Positions 11,135-21,309 of a stretch of 64,000 nucleotides of DNA are shown here, piece after piece. A program made the translations under genes and the position numbers. Below the pieces are notes generated by a model. The model had not been told where the DNA came from. It saw only the letters and a list, made by a program, of their open reading frames with translations, and did not search any database. Position 1 is the first letter of the stretch. Each line of letters starts with the position of its first letter. Location of the stretch: the NCBI GenBank assembly GCA_037974335.1, contig CM075760.1, positions 37,023,609 to 37,087,608 of the forward strand, read 5' to 3'. Origin of the DNA: Prionace glauca. Its lineage: Eukaryota > Chordata > Chondrichthyes > Carcharhiniformes > Carcharhinidae.

Positions 11135-12040
11135 AGCAGTGCACAGTTAGTCATTTTGAGGCGTTCATGCAATTTACAGTGTGTGTTATAGATCAGAGTG
11201 AGTTAGGGCTCGAATCGTGTGAAGTCAAAAATTATAATAAGCAACTACATTTTAAATATACACAGAACACAATATAGAGGCAGGGTTCGGCTGGATTTCT
11301 AAACGGACTCAGTAAAGAAAAAAAAATGAGCGCCGAGGAATGGAAAATCCAGGGAAAAAGTGACATGTGTCCAATTATAATGAAATATTATTTGATAATG
11401 TCTGTATGAGAAAATAGACACATCTTTAAATCACTAAAATGTAAGTTTATACAATAATTAGCTGGTAATCGACATGTTCAGTAACCAGAAGGTAAATATG
11501 AATGCAAGTATCCTTCGGCCAGATTTCCCTGTGAATGTTACTGACAGAGATATTAATGCCATTGCTTTACTGATTGTTCCCTTTCCATGGAAACAGGGAA
11601 ATAAATTTTCCTCAAATATCTCCTCAAACCTGCTGCACTAACCTTGTGATTAAAATGATACAACACCACCATCTGCTGGCGGAAAACAGCGACTGCAGGC
11701 TCTGATGCTTGTGAGTCTGCGAACCGGTTACTGAAATATGAATATTGAACGATATTGTCCGAGATTGGAGTTTATAGAAGGATCTCGGCTGGCGTATTCG
11801 CCCTTTTTATAACCAGGCACCGCAGATAAATCGTGTTCTTCATTTCCCATTGGGAGATCATGTCTGGAAATTGAAGTTGGGATTATGTGAGACTTCAATA
11901 CATTCGATGCAGTTATCAGACGTAAATCAAATTCAGAATCTTTCTGGGTAAACATTTCTGCCCTCTGCAATTCGTTTGTCAGACATTTTCACGGTTTAGT
12001 CTTAAAAAAGGCACAAAGAATCAGACATTTACAGGGATAG
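11135..12040. other. No gene recognised
   Basis: AT-rich spacer with an A run near 11320. No gene or repeat family was identified. Confidence 0.4.

Positions 12041-12042
<2 letters not shown>

Positions 12043-12079
<37 letters not shown>
12043..12079. repeat. (CA)n microsatellite
   Basis: About 18 perfect CA units. Confidence 0.95.
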
Positions 12080-12082
<3 letters not shown>

Positions 12083-12342
12083 ATTGGAGCCAACAGAGAT
12101 ACAGGGGAGCATACACAGATTCAGGGACACATGTAGATGCAGGGGCACACTAGATTCAGACGCAGACTTATAGAGATCCTGGTAACTCGAACGATACAAG
12201 GGCACACACAGAATCAGAGGAAAATACAATGTCTCAGCTTGTACACTACCAAACTCTCTCTCGTAGTTCCAGACTTTTCAATGAGTTGAAGCAGGCAACT
12301 GTTTACCCGTGAATGCTGATAGTGAGAAAAATAGCAAAAATC

Positions 12343-12359
12343 CGTCCCTGGATGGTCTG

Positions 12360-12395
<36 letters not shown>

Positions 12396-12416
12396 GACCC
12401 ATTGCGCCACAGAGAC
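12343..12416 (-). tRNA. tRNA-Asn (anticodon GTT)
   Basis: On the minus strand the acceptor GTCTCTG pairs with CAGGGAC, box A is TGGCGCAATGGG, the anticodon loop is CTGTTAA within TTCGG/CCGAA, and the T arm GGTGG/CCATC has one wobble pair. The T loop reads TTCCAGA where TTCGAGC is expected, which weakens box B, so activity is uncertain, but all stems pair. Confidence 0.85.
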
Positions 12417-12819
12417 TGAGACAACAGCAGTTAAAATATTCTAAACTAGTGTGTCAGTGACCACAATTCTATTTCTGAAAACCTGTTCCAGAACTGCAGC
12501 ATGACCGCACTGTTTACAATTCTATACAAGTCTCTTTAGTTCCGTTGATCCTGCAGCACTGCTGTAGAGTGTTGGTTATTCCCTTTGTTCTATGAACGGG
12601 CAGGTAAAATAAATCCATGTATCTTATCACAGGGAGGAATTGAAAAGGAGTCAAGGGAACAAACCACAAGTAGCGTAACGATCCAGTACTTGCCACTCAA
12701 TCATCAATAACACCATTGCCATCCATTTCCCTCAAGATTTAATATTTCCCCTTGTTTTCTCCTAATTTTAACATGATATTCGCTTCAATAAACAGAGTGA
12801 ACGGAGAATGAAGGGACTT

Positions 12820-12890
12820 TGCATTGGCCGGGAATCGAACCCGGGTCTCCAGCGTGGCAGGCGAGAATTCTACCACTGAACCACCAATGC
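12820..12890 (-). tRNA. tRNA-Gly (anticodon GCC)
   Basis: A 71-base minus-strand gene matching Gly-GCC: acceptor GCATTGG/CCAATGC, box A TGGTTCAGTGG, loop CTGCCAC, box B GGTTCGATTCC. One base of the anticodon stem (GCTGG for GCGGG) gives a mismatch. The rest is consensus-like. Confidence 0.93.
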
Positions 12891-13365
12891 TGCTCTTGCT
12901 AGTGCGATTCCCACATGCTCTCTCTTCCTTCACACTCAGCAGCATTGTAATTTCCTTACTTTGTCCTTTCATTCCCCAAATGCCCACAAATGCTCTCACT
13001 CAAATCTCACACGCAACATCGCACAAGCCTCTCATGCTGTTCAACACCTTCCTTTCATTCACAACCGCACGTCAAACTTTCAACCTTCCTCCAAAACACA
13101 AACACTCTGCAACAATCCCCCTCTCACACAGCCTCATTCTCCCAAATAAGCCTCTGGTTTCACCACATCAGTCTAAACACGCTTAAAACGTATTCAGATT
13201 ATTTTCACACTGTCTCTTGTACTCAACTCGTATCACTACAATACGCCTCATGCCATTCTGCAAAAGCTTTAAGTTGCTACATTTCTTCAAAACTGCTACC
13301 CAATGCGACACCAGGCCAAACTTCCACTTTCAACACTTGATAACACCTATATAGGGTTACAAGTT
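12891..13365. other. No gene recognised
   Basis: C- and A-rich spacer with overlapping short frames and no recognisable content. Confidence 0.4.
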
Positions 13366-13485
13366 AGGTCGGAATGAGTTAAAAAAAAATAGGGCTTAGG
13401 AGAGCTAGGAGGGGGCACGAGAAGTCCTTGGCAAGTCGGATAAAGGAAAACCCCAAAGCTTTTTACTCTTACGTTAAAAAATGCA
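13366..13485 (+). mobile_element. Short CR1 LINE internal fragment
   Basis: The plus-strand reading resembles the CR1 linker between endonuclease and RT (a basic stretch, then LASRI, a KENPKAF-like block and a Lys run near 13430-13480). It is about 120 bases and truncated at both ends. Confidence 0.6.
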
Positions 13486-13515
13486 TTAAATCTTCACATA
13501 TCGAGGCCAGTCTGC

Positions 13516-13558
13516 GACATCTGAAAGCGCTGAATCCTAACCACGAGACCCCCAGGAT
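13516..13558 (-). pseudogene. tRNA-Glu 5' half, pseudogene
   Basis: On the minus strand, from about 13558, the sequence follows the 5' half of tRNA-Glu (CCTGGGGGTCTCGTGGTTAG then GATTCAGCGCT). It loses similarity in the anticodon loop. No 3' half, T arm or box B follows. It is a truncated copy among functional-looking tRNAs. Confidence 0.7.
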
Positions 13559-13937
13559 CCCATCTGCCTGATTCTCCCAGATACTGGTTACAGGAATGTG
13601 CACAGCGCCAATTGTCCGCACTCACACACTCCTTCCTGTCTGTTAAGATTTGAAATTGTTTATATTTTCACATTGGCTTCCAGTGTGATGAAAGCAGAGC
13701 TGTGATAAGCTGATGTTGTTCAGTGGATTTACTGCAGTAAGGTTTATGTCAGTTCGATGCAAACATTGGTGTTTGAATGTGGTCAGTTACAGTGAAATTT
13801 AATGCAGTGGAAAGTAGCCTACTCATTTTTACAGGAGGAACCAGCAAGGGTAATGTAAATATGAATTGTGCAACGGGACTGATATTTCTCCTTGCTGTTC
13901 AAATTGGCACAAGTATTGACCACGATTTTCAGATTGT

Positions 13938-14009
13938 CACTCTGTGGTGTAATGGTGAGCACTCTGGAGTTTAAATCCAGCGATCTGAGTTCAAATCTCG
14001 GTGGAACCT
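13938..14009 (+). pseudogene. Gln-like tRNA with anticodon TTA, probable pseudogene
   Basis: From the D arm to the 3' end this follows vertebrate tRNA-Gln (GTGTAATGG box A; anticodon stem CTGGA/TCCAG; box B GAGTTCAAATC; 3' strand TGGAACC). The anticodon loop is GTTTAAA, giving anticodon TTA, which would read the stop codon UAA. The 5' acceptor strand (CACTCTG) pairs with the 3' strand at only four of seven positions, two of them wobble. The damaged acceptor stem points to a pseudogene. Confidence 0.8.
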
Positions 14010-14279
14010 TGTTTTAATTTGCAAATACAGATGATGGATTGGCTGAAGGACGTTTCATTTAAATTTATCACCAAGTCCTAATCGAGAGGAGAATTTGCCA
14101 GCCCGTTCAGCTGCTGTTACTCAATTCAAGGGCAATTAGGGATGATAGGAAATGAATAAAGACAATCTCAATAATGGACCTTTTCCTCACAAGTAAAAGC
14201 AAACTTTCTGACAGTTCTTGTGCCTGAAACTTTCGAAACGTCGAGCTAATATGTAACAACTATCCTAATGTTCGCATGT

Positions 14280-14352
14280 GGGCCGGTGGCGCAATGGATA
14301 ACGCGTCTGACTACGGATCAGAAGATTCCAGGTTCAACTCCTGGTTGGCTCA
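14280..14352 (+). tRNA. tRNA-Arg (anticodon ACG)
   Basis: The 73-base gene starts GGGCCGG and has box A TGGCGCAATGG, anticodon stem TCTGA/TCAGA with loop CTACGGA, and T arm CCAGG-TTCAACT-CCTGG. The acceptor pairs with TTGGCTC through several G-U pairs. The box B base TTCAA (for TTCGA) and the discriminator A differ from consensus. Confidence 0.92.
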
Positions 14353-14670
14353 GCACAAACCGATAAAAGATGTTCACAAATTCCCTGTTACTTTCGATGA
14401 AAAAGTTATTTAATAGCTTTATGCTTATTCAGACAAATGTTGGCAAGCATATTTGCAGCTTCTCTGGAGAAAGTAATGTTAGGAGATTGCTAATGAAGAG
14501 CAACCGACTATTTTAAGTTATTTTTTTCGGGGAAAAAAGTCATTTAATAAGATTAGGATATTAAATAAATGCTAACCTCAAATACATTTTGGACAAAATT
14601 AAACATGTCTTAGAGAATTTACACAATTTTGTCAATTTCTTCATAAAATTCAGCATTTCTGATTTTGGAG
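14353..14670. other. No gene recognised
   Basis: AT-rich spacer after the Arg tRNA. Confidence 0.4.
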
Positions 14671-15008
14671 AAAGCATTTCAAGCTGAGGTCAGAGCAAAG
14701 ATAATATGACTGTAACATCGAGATTCTGATAATATTCAGCACCAAACTGGAATCATACAGACTTCCCTCACCCTAGCATGTTTCAGATGGTGATTAACTA
14801 TGTTAGTCTGCACCTAAACTTATTAAATTGTCTTGTAGACTCGATGACTTGCTGATACGTGCAGGTGTCAAAATAGGAAAGTTTCTTTCCTGGCAATGCA
14901 TCAAACAAATTAATAACTTCTTATTTGACACAAAGCATTTGAGGCCGAGGCCAGAGCGAAGATACTATGGGTGTAACATCGAGATTCAGATAATGTTCAG
15001 GAACAAAA
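14671..15008. repeat. Pair of about 78 bp direct repeats
   Basis: 14671-14750 and 14932-15008 share the order aaagcattt, gaggtcagagc, gtaacatcgagattc, gataat.ttca with about 80 percent identity by eye. The spacer is about 180 bases and unrecognised. It may be an internal duplication of an unclassified repeat. Confidence 0.65.
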
Positions 15009-15305
15009 TGCCCCGGCCGATGAAGGCATGCTTTAAGGTGCGAGGGGCAAGGTTTAAAGGAGATGGACATGGCAGATTGTTTGCATAGAGAGTAGTGGGT
15101 TCCTGGAACTCGCTGCCGGGGAGACATAGTAGAAGCGGATGGTGTTGTGACTTTTAAGTCAGTTGACAAGTACATGAATAGGATGGGAATAGAGGGATAT
15201 GGTCCCGGAAGGATAGGGGGTTTTAGTTAAGTCGGGCAGCATCGTCAGTGAAGGTTTGAAGGGCCGAAGGGCATGTTCCTGTGCTGTAATTTTCTTTGTT
15301 CTTTG
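15009..15305 (+). mobile_element. CR1/L2-like LINE 3' end
   Basis: C-terminal coding remains (KVRGARFKGDGHGRLF near 15040-15085) lead to the 3' tail: 'gggatatggtcccggaagg', 'gggccgaagggcatgttcc' and ttctttgttctttg at 15290-15305. The element is 5' truncated. Confidence 0.8.
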
Positions 15306-15700
15306 TACTGCCATTTTTCTTTCCCCAAAACTGAGCTTCAGACCCTTTAGCTCTATATTTAACCACTCCATCTCTGACATCTCTCCAGTCAGACAACCCT
15401 GTGAGATGTCTGTACTGATCTTATTGTGGCATCATGAGCGTTCCACATACAACATGACTTGTATCTATAAATTCTCATCTTGAATATTTCAATTGAAATT
15501 TCAGGGCGAGCAGAGCTTTTTGAGCAGAATGGCCCAGATTCCCACCATCTTTAAGCGAACAAGTTGTTTCTGATTTCCCTACAGAGGTTGTCTATTAAAC
15601 AATGACTGAACACAGGGGGTGAATGTGAGAAGCTGAAGTTTCCAGTTGAAGAGGTTCCCAGTGTCTCTGAGCAGCTGAACTGGGGAAACCTTTGGGCAGA
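15306..15700. other. No gene recognised
   Basis: Spacer between a LINE tail and a CpG-rich region. Confidence 0.4.
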
Positions 15701-16380
15701 GACTGCGCTGCTGCTATTTCCCTTCCTGACCACCGGGGGTCGTTGTAACACGTCAGGGCGCTGCTCCGCCCAGTGTCACCTCTTGCCCACTCCGGCCCGG
15801 CCGCTGCTCGTTAGCGGAACATCCGGGTCCTGTAGAGAGGCGGGGCCAGCCGCCATATTGCAGTGACGTCACCATCAGCCCCTCCCCCCCCCCCGTCGAG
15901 GGAAAAGCGACGGTTCAGAAATGTAGAAATTCCCACCCGGAAATCCCGCCCGGAGCGGAATTAAAATTAAATAAAATACATATTTTTATAAAGAGGCAGG
16001 TGGCGGAACCGCGCATGTGCTGTAGTATTTTCCCAGAGCGCACCGCGCGGGTGTGATTGAAAAAAAGACGCAATAAAAACAGAAACGATTTTCCCGAATG
16101 GAGAAGGAACAGAAAGACTGACGGGTGAGGATTTGAATAATAATCATCAAGATTCAAAATATTAAAAGATTAAAATGGAACTGCCTGGACGCATGTGCAG
16201 GACGGGAATTCCCCCAGAGTACAGCGCGTGCGACGCCGTCTCCCCTGGCAACGCAACATGGCCGCTGGCCGTCTCCCCTGGCAACGCAACATGGCCTCCG
16301 GCCGTCTCCCCTGGCAACGCAAGATGGCCGCTGGCCGTCTCCCCAGGCAACGCAAGATGGCCGTCGGCGGTGAGTGATTG
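15700..16380. promoter_or_regulatory. CpG-rich candidate promoter / first-exon region
   Basis: CpG dinucleotides are dense here compared with the surroundings. Visible motifs are a YY1-type CCGCCATATTG (15850-15860), a perfect CRE TGACGTCA (15864-15871), a GC box (ggcggggcc near 15840) and a 33 bp array at 16236-16369 with YY1-like AAGATGGCC cores. A consensus-like splice donor GTGAGT lies at 16370-16375, directly after GATGGCCGTCGGCG. Together this fits a housekeeping-type start region on the plus strand. No downstream coding exon was recognised, so transcription is inferred. Confidence 0.5.
16236..16369 (+). repeat. Four tandem 33 bp units with YY1-like and RFX-half-like motifs
   Basis: Units start at 16236, 16269, 16302 and 16335. 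Each holds GTCTCCCC, then GGCAACGCAA (matching an RFX half-site GGCAAC) and a(a/g)ATGGCC, similar to the YY1 core. Thirty-three bases equal 11 codons, and one frame gives repeated RLPWQR.MA, open from 16195 to 16377. Whether it is translated is unknown. Confidence 0.85.
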
Positions 16381-16608
16381 TGGCGCAGGCGCAGTGAAGT
16401 CTGCCTGCAGCCCATTGTCCAGATTGCCCCCCAGTGGATGTGGTGGGGATGGTGCAGCAGATGGAGCAACAATCCCAGTTTCAATGGGGGGAGAGAAGCT
16501 GCAACGCTGCTCCCTGTTGTTCACTCCTGTCCCCAGTCTCAGCATTGCAGAGTGTTTAAACAAGAGGGTGCAATGTCACAGCAGCACCTTGACCTGCAGT
16601 TTAGTTTT

Positions 16609-16865
16609 ATTTATTAGTATCACGAATAATTAGGCTTACATTCACACTGCAATGCAATTCCTGTGAAAATTCCCGAGTCGCCACATTCCTGTTCGGAAAC
16701 ACTGATGGAGAATTTAGCATGGCCAATGCATGTAACCAGCACGTCTTTTAGACTGCTGGAGGAAAGCAGAGCACGTGGAGGAAACCTGTGCAGGCATGGG
16801 GAGAATGTGCAAACTCTACACAGACAGTGACCCAAGCTGGGAATCAAGTTTAGGGCCCTAGCGCT
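16609..16865 (-). mobile_element. tRNA-derived SINE (elasmobranch type 1), minus strand
   Basis: Read in reverse, the body shows the 'gcgtgggtttcctcc'-like region, the 'ttggccatgctaaat' region and the 3' end 'cagtgtgaatgtaagcc' with a tattaataaat tail. The tRNA-like head is degraded near 16860. It is diverged from other copies. Confidence 0.8.
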
Positions 16866-16867
16866 TA

Positions 16868-17510
16868 GAGAACAAAGAACAAAGAACAATCCAGCACGGG
16901 AAACAGGCCCTTCAGCTCAACGAGCCCGCGCCGCCACATCACCCTACACCTATTCTACCCTGCATATCTATGAATGGAATCCTACTCAGTCAGATTCAGG
17001 GAAGAAATAGTGTCAATTTGGTAAAAACCGATTAGCCTGAGAGAACATTTTTGGGGTGTGGGAGGAAACCGGAGCGCCCGGAGGAAACCCACGCATCCAC
17101 AGGGAGAATGCGCAAACTCCCACAGACACAGGCCCAAATCCATGTGCCTGCACAGCCAGCAGTGCTAGTCACTGAGCTATTGCGGCGCCCATATACCGGT
17201 CCAGGATCAAGCACACACACCGACATGAAGTACGAAGCCACTCCTGGAACTTCCAAGAGCAGCCCAGGCACGACCCGCCGTGTGAATGCCCCTCGTTTGA
17301 CACGAGGTGGACCTCCACCTGTGGAATAAAGTCAAAAATATTAATCTTACAGCCTGCCTTTCCGGTGTCTCCCGAGGTTTAACCCTATTTAATATCCCCT
17401 ACCATATCCCTCCATTCTCGTTTCACTCATGTGCCTATCTAACTGCATCTTAAACGAGTCCAACGTTCCTGCCTCCACCACCCTACTCGGTAGCGCGTTC
17501 CAAACCCCCA
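16868..17510 (-). mobile_element. CR1-like LINE 3' end with SINE-like 3' UTR, minus strand
   Basis: The tail (ttgttctttgttctc on the minus strand) lies at 16868-16885, followed by 'cgttgagctgaaggg' and the SINE-like segment. That segment includes a tRNA-like head (agctcagtgactagcactgc, about 17155-17175). C-terminal ORF2 remains lie near 17400-17510. It has the same structure as 2222-3075 and 59830-60985. Confidence 0.82.
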
Positions 17511-17754
17511 CAATGCTAACCACCGTGCCACTGTGTTATAACACTCTCCCCCAGATATCCAACTACCCGCCCCCCCGCCATTAAAATCATAAAATCCCGA
17601 AAGTGCATCAAGTCTACATCAAGAGTATTTCGCCCGATTCCCGTAACCCCACAATGCCCTCTAATGCCCCTAACCTTCACATCTTTGGACATTAAGGGAT
17701 TGTCAATCCACCTAACCTGCCCATCTTTCAGACCCCACAGATATTCTGGTCACC
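17511..17754. other. Unassigned spacer
   Basis: C-rich text that may be more decayed LINE or SINE; it is not assignable by eye. Confidence 0.3.
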
Positions 17755-18278
17755 CTATTATAAAAAGTATATTATTAAACTAGAAAGAGTGCAGAAAAGA
17801 TTTACTAGGATGCTTCTGGTTCTTGATGGATTGAGATATAAGGAGAAGCTGGATAGACTGTGACTTTTTTCACTGGAGCGTAGGAGGCTGAGGGGTGATC
17901 TTATAGAGTTCTATAAAATAATGAGGGGCACAGATCAGCTTGATAGTCAATATCTCTTCCCAAAGTTAGGGGAGTCTAAAACTCGAGTGCCTAAGTTTAA
18001 GATGGGAGGGGAAAGATACAGAAGTGTCCAGAGGAGCATTTTTTTTCACACAGAGGGTGGTGAGCATCTGGAACAAGCTGCCAGGTTTAGTCGTAGACAT
18101 GGGTGCAATTTTGTCTTTTAAAATGCATTTAGACAGTTACATGGTTGTAATGGGTATCGAGGGATATGGGCCAAAGACAAGCAATTGGGATGAGCTTAGG
18201 GGTTTTTAAAAAGGGCAGCATGGAGCAGTTGGACTGAAGGGCCTGTTTCCATGCTGTAAACCTCTATGACTCTATATG
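17755..18278 (+). mobile_element. CR1-like LINE 3' fragment
   Basis: The reading runs LERVQKRFTRMLL, then RRRLRGDLIEFYKIMRGTDQ, and FFHTEGGEH. The FFTQRVV block appears in two frames because of a T-run shift near 18040. The tail is 'ggactgaagggcctgtttcc' and ctctatgactctat at 18235-18278. Confidence 0.85.
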
Positions 18279-18388
18279 GGAGGAACATGAAAACCCCACA
18301 CAGACAATGACCCGAGGCTGGAATTCAACACGGGTCCTTGACACTAGGAGGCTGCAGTGCTAACCACTGTGCTAATGTGCTGCCACTC
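18279..18388 (-). mobile_element. SINE type 1, 5' part, minus strand
   Basis: The reverse reading contains the tRNA-like head 'agcacagtggttagcac' (18360-18380) and the 'cattgtctgtgtgggg' segment. It is truncated where the LINE tail ends. Confidence 0.75.
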
Positions 18389-18600
18389 AGGCAAGTGTAT
18401 TTGGAAGGAGCTCAGGACGGGTGGGGGGGTTGGGGGGGGTGATGATTTCTAGCTCACTTTGATGAGGGGAGGGCTGGAAATCAGAAAAAATAACAGCTTC
18501 GCATCAACATTTTCCCTCATTCCTGCTCTTGTTACTAATTAAAAACCAGCTCACTCCTCCATTCTGCCTATCAATGAGGCTAACAGAAAGCAGGGAAAAG
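18389..18600. other. Unassigned spacer
   Basis: Includes a G-rich patch at 18417-18440. Nothing was recognised. Confidence 0.3.
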
Positions 18601-18604
18601 GTTG

Positions 18605-19110
18605 TGGCACAGAAAGAGGCCATTCAGCCCATCGCATCTTCACCAGCTTGGGAAATAAAGACTTGCCCTTTATTCTAATACCAGTTTCCAGCCATCCAGC
18701 CCCTAGCCCCCCTTACTACAGGTTCCAGCATTTCAGCTATAGATCTGTGTGCGATGCGAGTGAGCCAAGAGATTTCTGGCTGAACCATCAGTTTAGGCAG
18801 CGAATTCCAGACACCCACCATCCCTTGAATGAGAACCTTCTTCCTAATGCCCCTTCTAATCCTTCCACCAATCACTTTATATCTGTGCAGCCAGCACTAA
18901 CCCCTCTCCCACCTCTCCCATCCCCACCCACCCACAATAAGTGACCTCTCTCTGCTCAGGGGAAACAGGCCTTTTCAATCCGCCCTGTCTTGGCTCCCTC
19001 ATAATTTTGGACACCTCAGTTCGGTCCCCCACAGCCTCCTCTGCTCTGAGGAAAACAAACCTTGCCAATCCAGTCTTTCCTCATCACTACAATTCCCCAG
19101 CCCTGGAAAC
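18605..19110 (-). mobile_element. CR1/L2-like LINE 3' fragment, minus strand
   Basis: On the minus strand, RRGIRKKVLIQGMVGVWNSL (about 18860-18800) corresponds to the conserved FFTQRVVxxWNSLP block. The tail 'gggctgaatggcctc' lies near 18615-18630. It is diverged and shifted. Confidence 0.65.
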
Positions 19111-19198
19111 ACTATTGTAAATCCAAATGGTTATCCAATCCGACTAAACTATCCATTTAACATTGTCCCATCGCCAACTGTGAACAACCACCTGATAC

Positions 19199-19497
19199 TG
19201 GCACCACTGTGGCACACTGGTTCGCACTGCTGCCTCAAAGGGACTTGGTTCAATTCTAGCCTCGTCTGACTGTGTGGAGTTTGCATGTTCTCCCCATGTC
19301 TGCGTGGGTTTCCTCTGGGTCCTCCGGTTTCCTCCCACTGTTTAAAGATGTGCGGGAGAGGTTGATTGGTCATGCTTTAGTGACAGGGGGAGTTGCAGGG
19401 TAAATGTGTGGGTTATGGGGACAGGGCATGGATGGGATTGTGGTTAGTGCAGACTTGATGGACTGAATGGCCTCCCCCTGTACTGTAGGGATTTTAC
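19199..19497 (+). mobile_element. tRNA-derived SINE type 1, nearly full length
   Basis: The head 'ggcaccactgtggcacactg' with box-A-like and box-B-like (ggttcaattct) positions is followed by 'tgcgtgggtttcctc', 'ggtttcctcccactg', 'gcagacttgatggactgaat' and 'ctgtagggatttta'. The order is that of the abundant elasmobranch tRNA-SINE (HE1/V-SINE-like by recall). Confidence 0.88.
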
Positions 19498-19729
19498 ACA
19501 CAAATGAGAAACAGAGACTTTGCAAATGTTGGGATACTTATTCAGAAATCAATGGGATATTTGTTGACATGTTCAGGTAAATCTCAATGATGGTCATTGT
19601 CCAGGTCTACATTAAAACAATGGTGCAGTCCAAGGTTAAAAGTGATTTATCCTGAAATTGGACATTGCCACTGACTCCCAATATAACCGAGAGATGCAAA
19701 CTCACATCACACCCTGATGTAGCGAAGGG

Positions 19730-20412
19730 GACCCCTCTCAGTCATTACAATCTGGGCCTTGTGTCAGTAATCTCTGTCCTAAGTCTCTCTCAGTTATTAC
19801 AATCTGGGCCTTGTATCAGTAATCTCTGCCCTAAACCTCTCTCAGTTGTTACAATCTGGGCCTTGTATCAGTAATCTCTGCCCTAAACCTCTCTCAGTTA
19901 TTACAATCTGGGCCTTGTATCAGTAATCTAGTATCAGTATTCTTTGCTGTAAACCTCTCTCAGTTATTACAATCTGGACCTTGTATCAGTAATCTCTGCC
20001 CTAAACCTCTCTCAATTATTACAATCTGGGCCTTGTATCAGTAATCTAGTATCAGTATTCTTTGCTGTAAACCTCTCTCAGTTATTACAATCTGGACCTT
20101 GTATCAGTAATCTCTGCCCTAAACCTCTCTCAATTATTACAATCTGGGCCTTGTATCAGTAATCTCTGCACTCAACCTCTCTCAGTTATTGCAGTCTGAG
20201 CCTAGTATCAGTATTCTTTGTTGTAAACCTCTCTCAGTTATTACAATCTGGGCCTTGTATCAGTAACCACTGCTCTAAACCTCTCTCAGTTATTACAATG
20301 TTCGCCGTGAGTCAGTAACCTCTACCCTAAAACTCTCTCAGGTCTTATAATCTGGGTCTTGTATCAGTAAACTGTGCCCGAAACTTCTCTCAGTTATTAC
20401 AATCTGGACCTT
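19730..20412. repeat. 52 bp minisatellite, about 13 units
   Basis: The unit reads ctctctcagttattacaatc, tgggccttgtatcagtaatc, tctgccctaaac. Some units carry an extra 'tagtatcagtattctttg' segment repeated in a higher-order pattern (near 19920, 20045, 20190). Units diverge toward the 3' end. Confidence 0.93.
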
Positions 20413-21114
20413 AAGTAGAGGACACAGAGATTTAATATAACTGAAAACAGAATTGAAGGGGGTGATAAGGAGTATGATCTGGAATGCACAACCTGACAGG
20501 TGCTAGAAGCAGGTTTAATAATAAGTTTAAAAGGAAATTGGATGAATATTGACAGAGTTATTGTGAATTGGATTAATGAAATAGTTCATTCATTTTGGTG
20601 GCATTTTGAATGTTTCCCCCGTAAGGTTTTAATATTTGATCTTTTCAGTCACAATGTGTCTGAAACAGAAGATTAAACCCTTGGGTTTGATGAACTGTCA
20701 GTTCTGTTTCCTATGTGTCTGTGTAAATTGAGAACTGCAGATAACCATGAGAAGGAACTGATTATTTTCAGTTCCTCTAACAGATACACCTCAGATATCA
20801 GAAATCTCAGGAGATCCTCATGCTCTCATTATTCTCGCCACGAATATAACAGCTCTCAGTCAGGCTGAGTCAGTCACATGTGTCTCTGTTATAATGTTTC
20901 CACTTCTATTTTATCACTCACTTCCCAGTGACACTCACCATAACACAGACACTTTAAAATATCATTACTCCCTTACATCTTGTCCTCCTATTGTAATCGG
21001 ATGTTTATTGGGCCTCTTGTCTCCCTTAAGGTCAGATTACCTGCAGTTCAAATGACCTCATAGACACTGAAACCAACCTTTGTGATTATTATTATACCAG
21101 CCCCAGGAGCTGCA
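20413..21114. other. No gene recognised
   Basis: Spacer with no recognised features before the short Penelope-type insertion. Confidence 0.4.
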
Positions 21115-21309
21115 GTTGTAAAATACAGTAAGAAGTCTCACAACACCAGATTAAGTCCAAACAGTTTGTTTGATAGTAAAGCTTGTGGGATTACTATCAA
21201 ATAAACTGGTTGAACTTAAACCTGGCGTTGTGAGACTTCTTGCTGTGTTTACCCCAGTCCAACGCCGGCATCTCTATGTAATGACTACCATCGACGTTGT
21301 AAAATACAG
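21115..21309. mobile_element. Short inverted-repeat Penelope-like derivative with 14 bp target duplication
   Basis: A direct repeat GTTGTAAAATACAG occurs at 21115-21128 and 21296-21309. The 167-base insert begins 'taagaagtctcacaacacc' and ends with the reverse complement of that start plus 'gtttaccccagtccaacgc', which is the 3' end of the Penelope-like family at 10602-11134. It has no coding part. Confidence 0.85.

Noticed and set aside
16195-16377. 60-codon frame with 11-residue repeats as a protein gene
   Set aside because: A 33 bp tandem array in a CpG-rich region explains the open frame. Kept only as a regulatory or first-exon possibility.
17051-17329. 92-codon plus frame rich in Pro/Thr/Arg
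   Set aside because: It is antisense to the LINE 3' UTR unit and recurs wherever that unit does (also 60079-60534).
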